Source: Glandiceps talaboti (taxonomy: Eukaryota > Hemichordata > Enteropneusta > Spengelidae). From it: a DNA stretch of 64,000 nucleotides. Location of the stretch: positions 23,962,809-24,026,808 of the forward strand of contig NC_135563.1 of assembly GCF_964340395.1 (NCBI RefSeq). The letters are read 5' to 3'. Positions 50,561-64,000 of this stretch are shown piece after piece. A program made the position numbers and the translations under genes. Every line of letters starts with the position of its first letter. The first letter of the stretch is position 1. Under the pieces are notes generated by a model. It was not told the origin of the DNA, searched no databases, and was given only the letters and a program-made list of their open reading frames with translations.

Positions 50561-53500
50561 CATAGAACATCTTGCTTTCTTGGCTGCTTCGCTGACAATG
50601 AATGCATCCGGATTGAATTGCACATGGTCCATTGTGGCACGGATAATCGGTCGAGATAATTCTTCTGTTCGTGGAGTAGCGACTGATTTCCTGGCAGCTT
50701 TCGTCACGGGCCATTCAATAGTTCTGGCTGGGAGGTAACCATCGGACACACTCTTAGCCTTAGCAAGCTCGATTTGACGAGGCGTTGCTGTGGCAACTCG
50801 AGCACTTTTCGAAACCTGATGAAGAATGGGTAACAGCAATTCTGATAAGAATTTTGTGTGTGAAACTGTAAGGACGTTAAAACATATGAAGTGTTGCATG
50901 TTTATGCTAAATTTACACTAAAATTCTTGTTTAGTTAAATTCATGAATCTGAAAGCAAGAATTATGTCTCTGTTTCATGCAGCACATTCATAAATAAAAC
51001 ATGCATTTCTAGCCCAAATCATACCATGTATTCTCTCTTCTAGAGCAGTAAGTTGCTGCCCAGAAGTTGGGAAGATGTGACAAATTTTGTAGAACAATTT
51101 TAGCTCATACAACTTAGTTATGACTGCAGGAATCTAATGGTTTAGTCTAAGTGTGACTAAGTGGTGAAACAATAAATTGGTTAAGTACCAGTCAAAGTTT
51201 TGGTGCGGGCCAAGACACAATACAAATTATCATCTGAACATCCATAACAAGGTATTTCCCTTTTACCAAGGTACAAAATATTCAATATTGTATGTATTTT
51301 CCCTTTTACCAAGGTACAAAATATTCAGTATTGTATGTATTTTCCCTTTTACCAAGGTATAAAATATTCAGTATTGTATGTATTTTCCCTTTTACCAAGG
51401 TACAAAATATTCAGTATTGTATGTATTTTCCCTTTTACCAAGGTATAAAATATTCAGTATTATATGTATTTCCCTTTTACCAAGGTATAAAATATTCAAT
51501 ATTGTATGTATCTTATTTAAACACTGCTTCTAATAATATTTGGTTCTTTATGGTAGCATCAGTTACTTGCATGACCTTCGAAAAAAAATTTGGAACAAGA
51601 CTACTGTTGACCATTATGTAAATAAAAAATAAGTGAATCTGACCACACTTCACACACAATGATTTTTGTAGGAGATCAAGACATTTAAAAGTAACCTTGC
51701 AGAACTCTCATAAAATTCCTATAGAACCACAATTAGTCCCAGGAAAAACCCTTCATTTCATGTCAAATAAAGAGTTATCAGCCAGTGTAGGTATGTCCTA
51801 CATGTACTTACAGGCCACATTGGACCTCTGAAAGGTCCCTCTGGTCGACTTTTTGGTCTGGATAGATGTTCTAACCTTGGTGTCGCACTGGAACTCATAG
51901 CAGCTTTGGTAACCAGGGTTTCAATCTGAAGATAAAACAAAGTTATAAATGTAATTAAAGTGGATGCATAGGAGTTAAAAATGTTGCTTTGAACATGATG
52001 TACATCTGTAGATGTTTTGAACTAGAAGACATGTACAATCTTAGCATCATTTCCTGACAAGGTTAGCTTGTATCAGAATCTAGTCGTGTTGGAGATTTTT
52101 GCTATTGCCATTCCCCTACAGTGCCTGGCCTTTGCTAGCAGCCAGAATAAAAAGGTGAGGTTTTTAAAATGTGCCTGTTGTGAGGTGATGTCAATAACCA
52201 ACTCAGAGGGTTGTAACACAAAGGGAATTCCAGATTCCATTGTAAGCTTCACAGCTTCTCTCTGGGGATTGTCACTCAGACTTATACGGTTGTGGGGACT
52301 TTGGTCCAAACAAACAGGTCAATAAGAATCATGAGACTAATGTCCAATCAATATGACAATATAATTTCACTTTGAATAAATAATATCAATTATTACTCCA
52401 AGTTGCTATCAATAAATAAACATAAATCACAACCTAATTAGCTGATAATAAGGAAAACTTAAATCACAACCTAATGCAAGTTGATTACAAAAAAAGGAGA
52501 TTTCTCAAAAAAAAAAAAATGACTGGGTTCCCTCTATAAGCATATGTATCACGTTATCAATTAAATATTTTGTTCAAATCTTATAATGAAATAGAATTGA
52601 TCTAATTTATATGAGGTCAAATGTAGACGAAATGCATTTATTTATAATTAATCACTTGGGAGAATTAACGTGAAAATCCGAAGAATCAAATTTCGAATCA
52701 GCAGTCACTTGATAATTACACTTTTACACTTAATGAAATTCAAATGTGAAGTGGAATGGAAATAAAAGTTGAATAATTACAATGAGTTATCAGAAAAATA
52801 GCTAGATAACTCAATCGACTTCTAAATATAATTGAAACAAAAAGGCGTTCAGTAAATAATCAAATTTCTTAAATAAATCAAAGTATTTGTTTGCAAATTG
52901 TAAATAAGGTTAAAGATACAAAATATCACTTCTATATTAAACCATTTACACCAAAAGTGAACGAAAAGAGTTTGATGAAGAAATGAAGAAGTTCATTCAA
53001 TACGGCTGCTGCGATCCGCGTTAATTGCACAGATGAATAAATTAACTGGACGAAATCCTCAAGGAAGGCTCCTACTCGAAGATTATCAATCAATTGTTTA
53101 TTCAGTACTGGTGGCCACCGGCCAAAAAGTACAAACCTTAACTATACAAAAATGAACAAATCACTAGAAAATAACAAATTAGTCCCACATAGGGGACAGT
53201 AGGCAGTAGGGAAAAGTTCATACTCAACACCATGATACCATTACTCGAAGATTAGTCAAACAAAATACCAATAACTGTACTTGAAATGTCTGAAGACAGT
53301 ACATGTAAAGCAGCTTTCAGTGACGTGATGTGGCGACTCGAACAGGAACAATATGATAATATGTTGTACAACAAATCTTTAACGAAGTTCAATAGAGTAT
53401 GAATTACATACACACAGCAACATTATGTAAATCATTGTAAATAGGAAGGCATAACATGGCGAAAATTTAACGAATTACAGGATTCCACAAACAAACTGAC

Positions 53501-56500
53501 GCGATAACTGAAATAATAGTGTCCCACACACAATGGACAATGATGAAATGTTTTAGTAGGACAAATAAATATGTCATTCTTATACAATACATGACAGCAG
53601 TTTTAAGCTCTTGAGTGGTTTGAATACAGTTTCTTACAATGAGTTACTCAGCATTTCTCTCTAATATATGTTATGAAGCAAGACAGTTTGTTTCACTCCA
53701 GCAGTACTATAATAATGTTACCAGTGACAGCGGAGTAGGGAAGTAATTGAATAAACCATAGACTCATCACAGGGTCTATAAATAAACATGCACTCTCAGT
53801 TTACGTTGTATTGAATTGGCTTGAATTGGGTTAACGACTTCACCAATACCACTACTTTACATTGATCATGGCGTACCCTGAATTCTTATGATTCGGAAAA
53901 GGTAACTGCCGGGACAACTGCCAACATCAAACTGCTCAAATTACCTGAATTACAACTGCCAAGAAACTACTATAGACCAACACACAAGACTGACTGCCAA
54001 CAGAAAAGTGACACATATGACATGATGCACCCTGAAATCATAAGTTTTCAAAGAACTCATACATGTGGACAGCTTACAAATGACAGGTGGATAGAGTAAA
54101 CTGGGATGCATAAATGAATAACAGAAACAAAGGCATCAAATAAACAAATGGTGAGGGCGCCCTCTACATCACGGCTAATATTACAATGACAGACATAGAT
54201 GTATCTAAGTGGGTTTGAACGTCATTGCAGGATATCGTAATCAAATTTTAGGTTTGAATATGGCCGTTACAGCAGAAGGTCAGGTGTTGTAAGGAAGTAG
54301 CAAGAACAGATGAAGGTTCAAGGAAAAAGGAATACAGCTCAACATTGTTTAGTAGTTGTGATTTCAGTATTTATGATCATATAGATTCACAAGTTGTCAA
54401 CTTTAATGGACTAATTTTTTCAAATTCTTTAATTCATTACTAACCTCTCGTGCTGGGAGGAATTCTCGGTGTGGTGTTTTTGGTCTAGCCAATGATTCAA
54501 TCCGTTCTCTTTCTGCAGCCTTCCTAGCTGGGTCACTAACATTCCATATAGGAGACTCTCTGCCACAACTGAATGTATGCTCAGGTCTAAAAATGAATGT
54601 TAAACACATAATTCAATAGATGCAACCAGCTTTTTCAGCCTTTACAATAGCATCATAACATTTTAGAACTACTTGCCTGTTTATGGTGTTAGGGATACTC
54701 TTTCATATCATGCATATATACTTGTGTTGAGAATGTGAAAATTTGGCAATTTCGATTTGAAAATGTGCAAGCCCCAAAAAGTTGTTATCAAACAAGTGTA
54801 TGCTAAATTTACATCATTTGTATGTAAATTATGACATGCATACTTCATATTTATTATTTATTCATTTATTTTATATTGACATCTGATATCTAATATTTTA
54901 TCATATGCTTCATGTGTTAACTCTTGCATTCATCTCTGCTGTGTATATATTTACATAATGACTTCATTTGAATAACGTTGTCATGGTTGTAATCAGGTTA
55001 TTAGGTGTACATTTACATAATGACTTCATTTGAATAACGTCACGGTTGTAATCAGGTTATTAGGTGTACATTTACATAATGACTTCATTTGAATAATGTT
55101 GTCATGGTTGTAATCAGGTTATTGGGTGAACATTTACATAATGACTTCATTTGAATAATGTCATGGTTCAAGTGTAATCAGGTTATTGGTTATTGGCTGT
55201 ATAATTTCAAATTGTTATTACCAATGTTTTCACATTCCGAACACAAGTGTGGTATGAGAGATAAGTAGAATACCGCTAGTGCTGCAAATAATAATATCTG
55301 GCAAAATCAACACATTTTTTATGCCCTCCATTGCAGAATTACGAAAAATCACAACACCACTGATTACAACATGGTGACCTCATGAGTGCATATGTGAGGA
55401 AAAGTGAGTATTTATTATTGAATTAGGGAAATGTAATAAAACAAAGAGTTTCCTTCTGACTCATGTTGCATATGAGCACCCATACCTTTGAATTGATGGG
55501 AAAGTTGGCCGGTTAAAATAAATTCAATTCAATTCAATTCTTTTATTACTCAACTCACACTATCAGAGAGTGTGGTATGGTGTTACAATTAAAAAATAAT
55601 ACAAAACTGTATAGTATGAACAATTTACAAAATTGTTTAACTTGTAAAAAGAAAAGTGTAAAAATAAACAATTGTGTGTGTTCATTTTGGTAATCACATT
55701 TTAACAATCAGATTGACTTAGAAATGGCAATTAAATACCTGTCTCCTCTGAACTCCATAGGTGGCATCTTATGATTGGACAGATATTCTACTCTGCTTGT
55801 AGCTGTGCCCTGTTTTGCCAGTGGGCTAACTTGTAAAATGACTGACTCCCTTCCACAACTGTACACAAATTCGGATCTAGAAGGAAAAGAAAAAGGCATA
55901 TTTCTCATGTGTTGTTATAAAAATAATGTTAGTGCTTATATAGTGCTTGTTCAAAGCACTTTACCATTAATACTCTGTCCTGATATGGACATGTAACAGC
56001 ACAACAGCCCTTTATACTATAACTCCCCAGAGAGCATACAATCCATTACAGCCACTTTAGGCATATAGGATTAAAGCATTCACATTGCAACCTCTATCCT
56101 ACCAGGTACTCATTAATACAACCGAGTTGACTGGGCTCTCTTGTGGTTCAAATCTTACCCAAGGACTTTAGCCATTCAGAAACAAACATCAGAAGTGAGG
56201 CTGGAGCCTACAGATTCAAAGCTGGCCACCCTAACCATTGACCATTATGACTTTACAACTGCTACCTAACCATTGACCATTATGACTTTACAACTGCTAC
56301 CTAACCATTGACCATTATGACTTTACAACTGCTACCTGACCATTGATCATTAATGACTTGTTGGCTAAATGACTGTATTGCATTCACTTTATTTCTGTAT
56401 GTTATTGTTGTACGCTACCATGCTTGCTATGGCATGTTGTTATGCAATAAAGATTGACTGATATTCATGGTTATTAACTCAAATAGTTCAGCGTGAGATA

Positions 56501-59500
56501 CATGACAACAGCCCATACTACTCCTACACCCTTGATGACACCCCTGATGTTACTCCTGACGACACCCCTGACGATACCGACAAGAGAAAGGCAAAGACTT
56601 TGGATTTAATAAATTGATGATAATAAAAAATGATAATATTTGCTTCCAAAATTTTTGTTTACTCTATTAATTGCAAATGTTTGTTTTTTATTTGTAACTA
56701 TGGACCCAGAGCGATGAACATTAATTCTCACAAACAATTCTGATTCTGTCATTTTGATTGCTGAAGTCTTAGGAACTCATTGAGAACCATTTCTCTTTTT
56801 TACATTTGACACATATAATTAAAAGTTTATAATCTTCATTTACCTATTTGCAAGATGCTCTTTCAAAAATGTCCGACCAGAATGTGACAGTTAGTCAGTT
56901 TTCCCTACATATAATATGACAGTAAGTCAGTTTTCCCTATAATATGACAGTTAGTCAGTTTTCCCTATACATAATATGACAGTAAGTCAGTTTTCCCTAT
57001 ATATAATATGACAGTTAGTCAGTTTTCCCTGTACATAATATGACAGTCAGTTTTCCCTACATATAATATGACAGTTAGTCAGTTTTCCCTATACATAATA
57101 TGACAGTTAGTCAGTTTTCCCTACATATAATATGACAGTCAGTTTTCCCTACATATAATATAACAGTAAGTCAGTTTTCCCTATATATAATATGACAGTA
57201 AGTCAGTTTTCCCTACATATAATATAACAGTTAGTCAGTTTTCCCTATACATAATATAACAGTAAGTCAGTTTTCCCTATACATAATATGACAGTAAGTC
57301 AGTTTTCCCTACATATAATATAACAGTAAGTCAGTTTTCCCTATATATAATATAACAGTAAGTCAGTTTTCCCTATATATAATATGACAGTAAGTCAGTT
57401 TTCCCTATACATAATATGACAGTAAGTCAGTTTTCCCTACATATAATATAACAGTTAGTCAGTTTTCCCTATACATAATATGACAGTTAGTCAGTTTTCC
57501 CTATAATATGACAGTCAGTTTTCCCTACATATAATATGGCAGTAAGTCAGTTTTCCCTATATATAATATGGCAGTAAGTCAGTTTTCCCTATAATATGAC
57601 AGTTAGTCAGTTTTCCCTATACATAATATGACAGTTAGTCAGTTTTCCCTATACATAATATGGCAGTTAGTCAGTTTTCCCTATACATAATATGACAGTT
57701 AGTCAGTTTTCCCTATACATAATATAACAGTAAGTCAGTTTTCCTTATACATAATATGACAGTTAGTCAGTTTTCCCTATACATAATATGACAGTTAGTC
57801 AGTTTTCCCTACATATAATATGACAGTTAGTCAGTTTTCCCTATACATAATATGGCAGTTAGTCAGTTTTCCCTATACATAATATGACAGTTAGTCAGTT
57901 TTCCCTATACATAATATGACACTTAGTCAGTTTTCCCTATACATAATATGACAGTAAGTCAGTTTTCCCTATATACATAATATGACAGTAAGTCAGTTTT
58001 CCCTACACATAATATGACAGTAAGTCAGTTTTCCCTATACATAATATAACAGTAAGTCAGTTTTCCCTATATACATAATATAACAGTAAGTCAGTTTTCC
58101 CTATACATAATATAACAGTAAGTCAGTTTTCCCTATACATAATATAACAGTAAGTCAGTTTTCCCTACATATAATATAACAGTTAGTCAGTTTTCCCTAT
58201 ACATAATATGACAGTTAGTCAGTTTTCCCTATACATAATATAACAGTAAGTCAGTTTTCCCTACATATAATATGACAGTAAGTCAGTTTTCCCTATAATA
58301 TGACAGTCAGTTTTCCCTACATATAATATGACAGTTAGTCAGTTTTCCCTATATATAATATGACAGTTAGTCAGTTTTCCCTATACATAATATGGCAGTT
58401 AGTCAGTTTTCCCTATACATAATATGGCAGTTAGTCAGTTTTCCCTATACATAATATGACAGTAAGTCAGTTTTCCCTATACATAATATGACAGTAAGTC
58501 AGTTTTCCCTATACATAGTATGACAGTAAGTCAGTTTTCCCTATAATATGACAGTCAGTTTTCCCTACATATAATATGACACTTAGTCAGTTTTCCCTAT
58601 ATATAATATGACACTTAGTCAGTATTCCCTATACATAATCTCAGACATAAACTGTCACACTTACCTGTTGAGCCCTCCTATAAAATTCTTTTTAGGTTCT
58701 GATAATGAGTCAAGTCTTGGTGTAGCTGCGGCACCAAGGGCACCCTGTGCTATTGGCCACATGGGTTCCTGGTTGCCCCAAACCATATTTGGCCTGCAAC
58801 CAAATAACAAATTATTCAATAAATATTTATGTAACTTAGACTCCAAAATCACAGCCCATAGGTAATCATTTCACTAAGTTTTGAGAAAACAAAAATGTGG
58901 TTCTGTTACTATTACATACATGTATTTTATCCAAACCAACAAATTTCCATAAAAATGACACTATGCAACCAAACGCTTTCTTGTAGAATGAACGATCATG
59001 TCCTCATTTGCACATTATCTTCATGCAGATATGCAATAATGTTTTCAGTATTGCAGTGCAGTGCAAAAACCACTAGTACAGTATGCACTGAAGGGTGATA
59101 TAAACTTCCAGGCACCTACATACAGTCGGCACGTATAATGAATAGTGGGTCAATCTTTTAACAAAGACTGAAGCGTGCAGTTGTAAATTTCAGGTAAAAT
59201 TTTCAAGTTGTGTGTGGAACAAAAGTTAAATTGAATACTATAGTATACCAACACAAATGAAGTTCCATTTTAATACATGCCATATACACGATGTCATTGA
59301 GTTAGTGACATATTACATGCCATATACACGATGTCATTGAGTTAGTGACATATTACATGTCATATACATGATGTCATTGAGGTAGTCACATATATTACAT
59401 GTCATATACACGATGTCATTGAGTTAGTGACATATTACATGTCATATCCATGATGTCATTGAGGTAGTAACATATAATACATGCAATATACATGATGTCA

Positions 59501-62500
59501 TTGAGGTAGTAACATATATTACATGTCATATACATGATGTCATTGAGTTAGTGACATATTACATGTCATATACATGTCATTGAGTTAGTGACATATTACA
59601 TGTCATATACACGATGTCATTGAGTTAGTCACATATATTACATGTCATATACACGATGTCATTGAGTTAGTCACATATATTACATGTCATATACATGATG
59701 TCATTGAGGTAGTAACATATATTACATGCCATATACATGATGTCATTGAGTTAGTGACATATTACATGTCATATACATGATGTCATTGAGTTAGTCACAT
59801 ATATTACATGTCATATACATGATGTCATTGAGGTAGTCACATATATTACATGCCATATACATGATGTCATTGAGGTAGTCACATATATTACATGCCATAT
59901 ACATGATGTCATTGAGGTAGTAACATATTACATGTCATATACACGATGTCATTGAGTTAGTCACATATTACATGCCATATACACGATGTCATTGAGTTAG
60001 TCACATATATTACATGCCATATACATGATGTCATTGAGTTAGTCACATATATTACATGCCATATACATGATGTCATTGAGTTAGTCACATATATTACATG
60101 TCATATACATGATGTCATTGAGTTAGTAACATATATTACATGCCATATACATGATGTCATTGAGTTAGTGACATATTACATGTCATATACACGATGTCAT
60201 TGAGTTAGTCACATATATTACATGTCATATACATGATGTCATTGAGGTAGTAACATATATTACATGCCATATACATGATGTCATTGAGTTAGTGACATAT
60301 TACATGTCATATACATGATGTCATTGAGTTAGTCACATATATTACATGTCATATACATGATGTCATTGAGTTAGTGACATATATTACATGTCATATACAT
60401 GATGTCATTGAGTTAGTGACATATTACATGTCATATACATGATGTCATTGAGTTAGTCACATATATTACATGTCATATACATGATGTCATTGAGTTAGTG
60501 ACATATTACATGTCATATACATGATGTCATTGAGTTAGTCACATATATTACATGTCATATACATGATGTCATTGAGTTAGTGACATATATTACATGTCAT
60601 ATACATGATGTCATTGAGTTAGTGACATATTACATGTCATATACATGATGTCATTGAGTTAGTGACATATATTACATGTCATATACATGATGTCATTGAG
60701 TTAGTCACATATATTACATGTCATATACATGATGTCATTGAGTTAGTCACATATATTACATGTCATATACATGATGTCATTGAGTTAGTGACATATTACA
60801 TGTCATATACATGATGTCATTGAGGTAGTAACATATATTACATGTCATATACATGATGTCATTGAGTTAGTGACATATTACATGTCATATACACGATGTC
60901 ATTGAGTTAGTCACATATATTACATGTCATATACATGATGTCATTGAGGTAGTCACATATATTACATGTCATATACATGATGTCATTGAGTTAGTGACAT
61001 ATTACATGTCATATACACAATGTCATTGAGTTAGTCACATATATTACATGTCATATACATGATGTCATTGAGGTAGTAACATATATTACATGCCATATAC
61101 ATGATGTCATTGAGTTAGTGACATATTACATGTCATATACATGATGTCATTGAGTTAGTCACATATATTACATGTCATATACATGATGTCATTGAGGTAG
61201 TCACATATATTACATGCCATATACACGATGTCATTGAGTTAGTGACATATTACATGTCATATACACGATGTCATTGAGTTAGTGACATATTACATGTCAT
61301 ATACATGATGTCATTGAGTTAGTGACATATATTACATGTCATATACATGATGTTATTGAGTTAGTGACATATATTACATGTCATATACATGATGTCATTG
61401 AGTTAGTCACATATATTACATGTCATATACACGATGTCATTGAGTTAGTGACATATATTACATGTCATATACATGATGTTATTGAGTTAGTGACATATAT
61501 TACATGTCATATACATGATGTCATTGAGTTAGTGACATATATTACATGTCATATACACGATGTCATTGAGTTAGTGACATATATTACATGTCATATACAT
61601 GATGTTATTGAGCTAGTGACATATTACATGTCATATACATGATGTCATTGAGTTAGTCACATATATTACATGTCATATACATGATGTCATTGAGTTAGTA
61701 ACATATATTACATGCCATATACATGATGTCATTGAGTTAGTGACATATATTACATGTCATATACATGATGTCATTGAGTTAGTCACATATATTACATGCC
61801 ATATACATGATGTCATTGAGTTAGTGACATATTACATGTCATATACACGATGTCATTGAGTTAGTGACATATATTACATGCCATATACATGATGTCATTG
61901 AGGTAGTAACATATATTACATGTCATATACACGATGTCATTGAGTTAGTGACATATTACATGTCATATACATGATGTCATTGAGTTAGTGACATATATTA
62001 CATGCCATATACATGATGTCATTGAGTTAGTGACATATTACATGTCATATACATGATGTCATTGAGTTAGTGACATATATTACATGTCATATACACAATG
62101 TTATTGAGCTAGTGACATATTACATGTCATATACATGATGTCATTGAGGTAGTAACATATATTACATGCCATATACATGATGTCATTGGGGTAGTCACAT
62201 ATATTACATGCCATATACATGATGTCATTGGGGTAGTCACATATATTACGTGCCATATACATGATGTCATTGAGTTAGTCACATATATTACATGCCATAT
62301 ACATGATGTCATTGAGTTAGTCACATATATTACGTGCCATATACATGATGTCATTGAGGTAGTAACATATATTACATGTCATATACATGATGTCATTGAG
62401 TTAGTGACATATTACATGTCATATACATGATGTCATTGAGTTAGTGACATATTACATGCCATATACATGATGTCATTGAGTTAGTCACATATATTACATG

Positions 62501-63064
62501 TCATATACATGATGTCATTGAGTTAGTGACATATATTACATGTCATATACATGATGTCATTGAGTTAGTCACATATATTACATGTCATATACATGATGTC
62601 ATTGAGTTAGTGACATATATTACATGTCATATACATGATGTCATTGAGTTAGTCACATATATTACATGCCATATACATGATGTCATTGAGTTAGTGACAT
62701 ATTACATGTCATATACATGATGTCATTGATTATGTGACATTTCATTAATACGTAACATCATAAACATATCACACGATGTCCTTAACATATTACATGATGT
62801 CATTGACATACTAGTATTACGTGGTGTCATTGACATATCACGTGATGTCATTAACATATTACATGATGTCATTAACATATTACATGATGTCATTAACATA
62901 TTACATGATGTCATTAACATATCATATGATGTCATTGACATATTACATGATGTCATTGACATATTATATGATGTTTATTCCGAATGACAATTCTTACTTA
63001 CCCAAAACTTGTCAACCAAATACATTTTGATTCTTTGGGCTGTGCTAATTCATATATCCTCTCC
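50525..63064 (-). CDS. SPMAP2L/THEG-like: THEG-repeat sperm protein, 3' part (six exons seen, 5' end outside window)
   Basis: Exons, 5' to 3' on the minus strand: 63,064-63,002; 58,793-58,665; 55,876-55,739; 54,586-54,445; 51,925-51,812; 50,815-50,525 (TAA). All have AG acceptors and GT donors. Junction phases are 2, 2, 2, 0 and 0, and every split codon closes. The visible protein is about 291 aa. It consists of eight repeats of the THEG type, a basic or hydroxyl run then R..eLa.PK: ERIYELAQPK, TPRLDSLSEPKK, TSRVEYLSNHK, RERIESLARPK, TPRLEHLSRPK, TPRQIELAKAK, TPRTEELSRP and MRIEELSQP. Exons 1-5 hold one repeat each, and the last holds three. SCGRES occurs in both exons 3 and 4. THEG/SPMAP2 and THEGL/SPMAP2L are testis-expressed, microtubule-associated sperm proteins (from memory). 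Linkage to an ARL9-like gene favours SPMAP2L. The first exon(s) were not found up to 64,000. Confidence 0.9.
51247..51513 (+). repeat. 43-bp minisatellite (about 6 units) in the last THEG-like intron
   Basis: The unit is tgtattttcccttttaccaa, then ggta(c/t)aaaatattcagta and ttgta. One unit is shortened by a base near 51,470. Because 43 is not divisible by 3, the open frame here rotates through all frames and is not coding. Confidence 0.93.
51926..54444. other. THEG-like intron between exons 4 and 5
   Basis: AT-rich. A short duplication (aaatcacaacctaat) occurs at 52,425 and 52,463. No additional THEG-type exon recognised on the minus strand. Confidence 0.5.
54948..55190 (+). repeat. 58-61-bp tandem repeat (4 units) in a THEG-like intron
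   Basis: Units contain acatttacataatgacttca, tttgaataa(c/t)gt and ggttgtaatcaggttatt. The fourth unit is diverged. Confidence 0.92.
55525..55650 (-). repeat. Dispersed repeat fragment (matches 19,640-19,740)
   Basis: (AATTC)n, then ttttattact and cacactatcagagagtgtg. The other copy has tttattacat and cacactaccagagagtgtg. The stem cacac.ctct...agagtgtg is a small hairpin. The pentamer tract suggests a retroelement tail on the minus strand. Confidence 0.6.
55990..56266 (-). mobile_element. Diverged tRNA-derived SINE, minus strand
   Basis: On the minus strand it reads gtcaatggttagggtggcca then gctttgaatctg, and the body ctgaatggctaaagtccttg and gagtacctggtaggata. This matches the SINE at 16,741-16,974. 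The box B region is degraded. The first about 35 bp of its 5' end (accattatgactttac region) is repeated three times at 56,250-56,360. Confidence 0.72.
56885..58640 (+). repeat. 32-bp minisatellite (about 55 units) in a THEG-like intron
   Basis: The unit is taatatgacagttagtcagt, then tttccctatacat. Variants are tagtcag/aagtcag, atgaca/ataaca/atggca, and short forms missing the atacat or gttagt piece. The array ends about 30 bp from the donor of THEG-like exon 2 (58,665). Confidence 0.97.
59274..62735 (+). repeat. 40/42-bp satellite array (about 84 units) in a THEG-like intron
   Basis: The unit is acatgtcatatacatgatgt, then cattgagttagtgacatata and tt. It alternates between a 42-bp form (acatatattac) and a 40-bp form (acatattac), with c/t and g/c variants (acacg/acatg; gtgac/gtcac/gtaac). 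Runs of 42-bp units stay open in all registers and give artefactual ORFs up to about 106 codons. Confidence 0.97.
62736..62972 (+). repeat. 21-bp repeat at the edge of the satellite
   Basis: Units of acatattacatgatgtcatt then (a/g)a. They share acatattacat and gatgtcatt(g)a with the 42-bp unit, which looks like a diverged, extended dimer of this shorter unit. Confidence 0.88.
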
Positions 63065-64000
63065 CTGTAATCAAAGAAAATGTTATGTTACAATACATCT
63101 GAAGGCAATTGCAGCATTATTTAATATGTTTATGTGTGTCTTTTTGTTTTTACATTCTTCATGCATATAGGGTTAGGATGTATAGTTTTTGGTAAAGGAT
63201 TGATGTATAATTATAAAGTGAAACAGTATGGCCTAAAAAATAGAACACTGATTTTAATATACAGTATACAAATGTAATAGGTACAACAGATTTTGACTAA
63301 TGTCCCTCCACAGACACTGTATTTGAACCTAAAATTAGATTACTAATACTATTTCACACTGCGGTTGATGGTTCAACCTCTGACCTGTAGATACATGTAC
63401 ATGTACATCATCTAAGTCCATCATGAAATATATCCCTTTGGCTGATCATGTCTACTTATGCAGATTCCCTCCACACCCCTGTCTTCCTGTCTGATTCTAA
63501 TGATGAGTTGATGCCACTGACATCACACAGCAGTTTAAATATAAAACCCAGTAAGGATTTGTGCCTGCTTTCTGTCTGATATACTTCATTCCAGGAACTA
63601 CTGGAAGTACAAGGCTAAGCATCTGCATCATTAATTCATGTCTGCCAGCGTGAAGCATCTATTATGCTATATAATATAGAGTATATAGTGAAGAATACGT
63701 GTATCTCGAAGTGTTTGGCCAGATCGAGATAACAAATTTGTTCTGATTATTACTAACAGGTGTCCATCATGTAATCTTACTTCTACCCTTAGTAGGGCCA
63801 GATGAAGATAACAAATTTATTCTGATTAACTTTTACATCATGTAATCTTACTTCCACCCTTGTGCCCTACAGCAAACTTAATTACTTCCAAATTTGTAAA
63901 TCAATCAGTAACAAGTTTAGTACTTTTTCTTAGGGACATGATACATGTGCATGATTAACACAAAGTTTTGCACCATCTTAAAGAATAAATATGAACCAAC
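63065..64000. other. Upstream intron of the THEG-like gene; tandem duplication
   Basis: ggccagat(c/g)(g/a)agataacaaattt then catgtaatcttactt(c/t)(t/c)accctt occurs at about 63,718-63,790 and again at 63,797-63,858. No upstream THEG-type exon is recognised, so the gene's 5' end is beyond the window or in exons too divergent to see. Confidence 0.45.

Noticed and set aside
51177-51621. Overlapping frames with FPFYQG repeats
   Set aside because: 43-bp minisatellite that shifts frame each unit. It is antisense and intronic to the THEG-like gene.
61322-61642. 106-codon open frame and similar ones at 62,127-62,354 and 62,526-62,720
   Set aside because: They are translations of 42-bp satellite units, open only because 42 is divisible by three, and they occur on both strands.

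Overview
The window is eukaryotic, from an intron-rich and repeat-rich animal genome, most likely a marine invertebrate. Short exons with GT-AG introns, AT-rich intergenic DNA, many microsatellites and minisatellites, a tRNA-derived SINE, foldback MITEs and decayed non-LTR and Penelope-like retroelements all point that way. I cannot fix the species. A lancelet, a hemichordate or another ambulacrarian, or a lophotrochozoan would all fit. The exon models below were built by hand from splice sites, reading phase and remembered protein families.

Layout. (1) 5.7-14.8 kb: two tandem copies, both on the minus strand, of an unrecognised two-coding-exon gene (372 and 366 aa). They share two long conserved blocks. 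The intron of the first copy holds a 67-bp minisatellite. (2) 20.1-23.9 kb, plus strand: a four-exon ARL9/ARL10-type small GTPase with an N-terminal membrane anchor. (3) 33.5-37.1 kb, minus strand: HIGD2A, a two-exon mitochondrial inner-membrane protein. (4) 37.9-42.8 kb, plus strand: NOP16, a five-exon nucleolar ribosome-biogenesis factor, divergent from HIGD2A with 772 bp between the start codons. (5) 50.5-63.1 kb, minus strand: the last six exons of a THEG-repeat (SPMAP2/SPMAP2L-like) sperm protein whose 5' end lies outside the window. Its introns hold four different minisatellite arrays.

Gene linkage is the main biological signal. From memory, human ARL10, NOP16 and HIGD2A are neighbours on 5q35.2, and human ARL9 and THEGL (SPMAP2L) are neighbours on 4q12. 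This window joins both sets, so it looks like the linkage that existed before ARL9 and ARL10 split.

The rest is repeat biology. At least four foldback elements with TA...TA ends carry exact 9-bp target-site duplications, and two of them have an empty paralogous site in the window. A second inverted-repeat family, a long foldback element at 47 kb, a 669-bp inverted-repeat element at 19 kb, a Penelope-like 3' fragment inside NOP16 intron 1 and a 44-bp satellite downstream of NOP16 account for most of the non-coding DNA. I see no operons, CRISPR arrays or bacterial features, and no rRNA or canonical tRNA gene.
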